64,000 nucleotides of DNA from Antedon mediterranea (Eukaryota > Echinodermata > Crinoidea > Comatulida > Antedonidae): NCBI RefSeq assembly GCF_964355755.1, contig NC_092675.1, positions 5,616,312 to 5,680,311 on the forward strand, written 5' to 3'. The notes under the pieces are model-generated. The model was given only the letters and a program-made list of their open reading frames with translations. It made no database searches and was not told where the DNA came from. The translations under genes and the position numbers were made by a program. Of this stretch, positions 61,193 to 64,000 are shown one piece after another (position 1 is the stretch's first letter; each line of letters opens with the position of its first letter).

Positions 61193-64000
61193 CTCAAAAG
61201 GTAGCTAGAGTAAATTACACATGAAAATAAGTCTTTCCGTTTATTACCTTCATTTATAAATTATATAAAATCCTATATTAATGCAATTAAATATCCAGGT
61301 CTCAGATTCATTTTCCCTATTGTATTTAATATACTAACATGTTATTTGTTCAGAACAAAAAAGAAACTTTGGTTGAGAGCCTTGCATTGATTTCTAAAAT
61401 TCCATATCAGGTATCCTGAGACAAGCTATGGGATGTTATGAATTATTGTTTTCATATGTCTGAATTTGCAATATGTACAATAATGTAAACTATACATACA
61501 GTCGATTTGCTGTACGCTGAATTATCTATCAAAGTCTATACAAATTGACAAATTTACCATTACTGTAGATACCGAACAGGAAGAATTAATAGTTTTTAAT
61601 TTTGTTTTACCTAACCTTAACAAACTTTGTTGTCTGCTCTCATGGGAATCATACCGAACTAGAATTTTGTAATTGCTTTACATATTTGGCGACATAAGGT
61701 AATGAATTTAAATGGAAAGAACATGCACCTCTTTCTGCCCTTTTAAACCATGATATCCTTCCACAAGGAACCTTGGTGAATACAGAAGAGCATAAAAAAT
61801 TCCCCCTGTCTCTTTCTCTCCTGACAAAGATCATTATACAATATTAAAATGTGTGCATAGAGCAGTAGAAACAATTCACTTCTTGTTGTAAATGTTATAA
61901 ATTTAAATGCTCTTGATTTATTATATTATTATAGTGCATTTGTATTTGTAAAATTTTACAAGATAGATTGTCCACTAAAAATTACAATCAAAATATTTGA
62001 ATTTGATAGTCAATCTTTAACTGTATAGAAAGATATATCAATTGGAAGTGTAAAATCACCGGCAATCTCTGAGTTTGGTTACCTATCCTGCCTCCTAGAA
62101 TTTTTTTTTTACTTCATCATTGTGTTATAATATGTGGTAAAGTGTAGTATTATTAAAATATTTCCTACTGGTCGTGCTAGACACGATGGCCTAAATTAAT
62201 TCCATATCAAGATGAACCGGCGTTAGTTATAAACACCTTTCAATTGTAAAGTCTAACTTTCGTTTCACCTGTCCAAAAAACGTATGTGTGAACTAAAAGT
62301 ACATACGAGAATTGTCTGAGCACTAACCAATCATAGTGACTTCCTCACAGAATTATTGCTTTACATGCATAATGATATCATATCTTTTGGCCCATAGCAA
62401 GCAAACACATTCTCTTTAGAGGAAGCTGAAAGGAACCCAAGAGATGGTGTAGTTCCTGATTTGTTTACAACTCTGTTGTCCTGAAGACATTAATCTTATT
62501 ATTTGAAGGTGTTAGCAATTAGTGTATTCAATTTTACATGGTCAGGTTTTTGCACATAAATTGAAGAGTGGCATGTTCTATAATGTTTAGCAATTGATAT
62601 ATTACTGTTGGGATGTAGTAACTGTGAACTGGTATTCTTTGTTGCATCATGTTCGGATCTTCTGAACTATGTCATGATATTGTTTGATTTAATGCTTTAT
62701 AGTGGACTAATAAAAGCAAAGAAATAGATCACTGCTCATATGATATTTATACAAACAATAGTTGTATTTTTGGTGTATACAAAAATAATTCCTGTAGTAA
62801 CACCAGGTAAAACAAAATGTACAGTAATACCCACCAAACACACACCACAATTTCTTTCTAGAATAATTAGCAAAATGTAATGTACAGGCTGCAGATGACA
62901 TGCATATTAGCAATTACACCCTAGGTGTTTGTCCTATGTGAACAGTTAAATCATCCCTGTTTTACAAGTTTAAAACAGTACCTGAGCAGGTTGAATATTG
63001 TTTGTATTGGCTTTTAGGGACAATGAACTTCAGTCAATTAAGGAACCTAGTTATATTCTTACATCTCAGAGGCAAATGTTTTCCAAGTATATTGTCAATT
63101 TGACAGCCACAGTTGTTTGCTAATTCACTGTTCACCACAATTTTATTTATACACATTAAAAAGGACCATGTTTATGCCGATATCAGTAGCTGGAAGGCAA
63201 GATGTGGCTCCTCTTGGTTTTTTTACTTTGAAGTCCTGAAATATCTGATTTTATTACAAATATCACACACAAATACATCAACCTCAATAAAATGGATATA
63301 GATTGCATGAATTTTTGACTAAGAAAAGTTTATATTAACAAATAAACAAATTGTTGCTTTTTTAACAGAAAATTTATATATATAAATCAATATTGAAAGA
63401 AATGGTGCAATTGCCTGAAATTCAAAAATCTGTAAAAAAAAATTTAAAAGCGCCATAATTTCCTCATCCTTCAGATGGGTTGTTCAGTCAAGGGTTCTAT
63501 GTGCAAAAAAGAGTGGTGATATAATGTAATGGGTTTGTAGAAGACCTAATCCTATAACATGATGGATATAATAAATTAATATACATTATTGTTCAAAAGA
63601 AAATTACAGATTTAAAGACTAGATGTAGTACTACAAGTTACTTATTTATGTCCTCAAGGTTTTTGCAGAATTCTGTTTATACCTTTAGGACAATGACACT
63701 TCTGATGTTTATTTTCATCCTTAACCATTGTAGTTATTAAAAGCAAGATTCTTCTTTACTCTCTTGGACATTGACTCTATGTTTGTTTATTTGGATACCA
63801 AGCAGAGTAACATCCCAAATGGCTATGATGTGATTAATTGATATTAAAATTTAAGTTTTTTGTTTGAGTCTGTGACACAAGATGTTTATTTGTGTACTTT
63901 CCTTCCCAGTTTTATAATAGCACCTTCTTGTCGCCAACTCTGATTTTGGTCATATTTTGTTCCTATTAAGAATAGATAAGAGAAGAAGAAATAATTACAA
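61193..64000. other. AT-rich non-coding stretch to the window end
   Basis: No exon, RNA gene or intact element recognised. Open frames near 61649, 62707 and 63113 have no domain signature. Confidence 0.5.

Overview
This window looks like AT-rich nuclear DNA from an invertebrate animal. The intergenic sequence is full of A/T runs, there are no closely packed genes, most open frames are chance ones, and the content is mainly transposable elements, foldback elements, SINE-like sequences and minisatellites. The short motif TAGGCCTA recurs. I associate it with deuterostome invertebrate genomes such as echinoderms, but that placement is inference and weak.

Layout: 1-2796 is AT-rich with a small 11-bp tandem repeat. 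2797-4227 is a degenerate minisatellite with a composite unit of about 31 bp. 4948-8224 is a second, much more regular minisatellite, with a diverged left domain (43/51-bp units) and a homogenised right domain (40/41-bp units). 8587-13010 is a transposon-rich block: a hAT-like element with an 8-bp target duplication and SINE-like insertions, an inverted fragment of a MITE that is complete near 25.4 kb, and three abutting TTAA-flanked palindromic MITEs. 14303-14699 is the only convincing host coding exon: a signal peptide plus an NTR/NtA-like domain ending at a splice donor, probably the first exon of a neuregulin-, agrin- or TIMP-like secreted or membrane protein. From 14.7 kb to the end of the window no continuation exon was recognised, so this may be a very long intron or intergenic DNA.

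That long stretch carries a foldback element with a perfect 8-bp target duplication (21215-21941), a TTAA-flanked MITE (25386-26782), a decayed LINE reverse transcriptase fragment on the minus strand (about 27080-27560), a 157-bp Harbinger-like MITE (30284-30440), two near-identical copies of a TTAA-flanked MITE of about 635 bp (32993-33627 and 38398-39031), a 25-bp minisatellite (43471-43668), a well-preserved tRNA-derived SINE (45851-46150), and several long hairpins.

The most interesting object is a DIRS-type tyrosine-recombinase retrotransposon at 47658-51665. It has 158-bp inverted terminal repeats with no mismatch, and an internal complementary region that pairs with both outer ends and overlaps itself by the 4 bases TGTA. 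It has a zinc-finger-like gag read straight into the end of RNase H and a Dam-methylase-like domain, then a tyrosine recombinase frame. The reverse transcriptase and the first part of RNase H are missing in frame, which makes a 710-residue gag-RNase H-methylase fusion. The recombinase frame has an apparent frameshift. Identical repeats and long open frames suggest a recent insertion that was mobilised by proteins from another copy.
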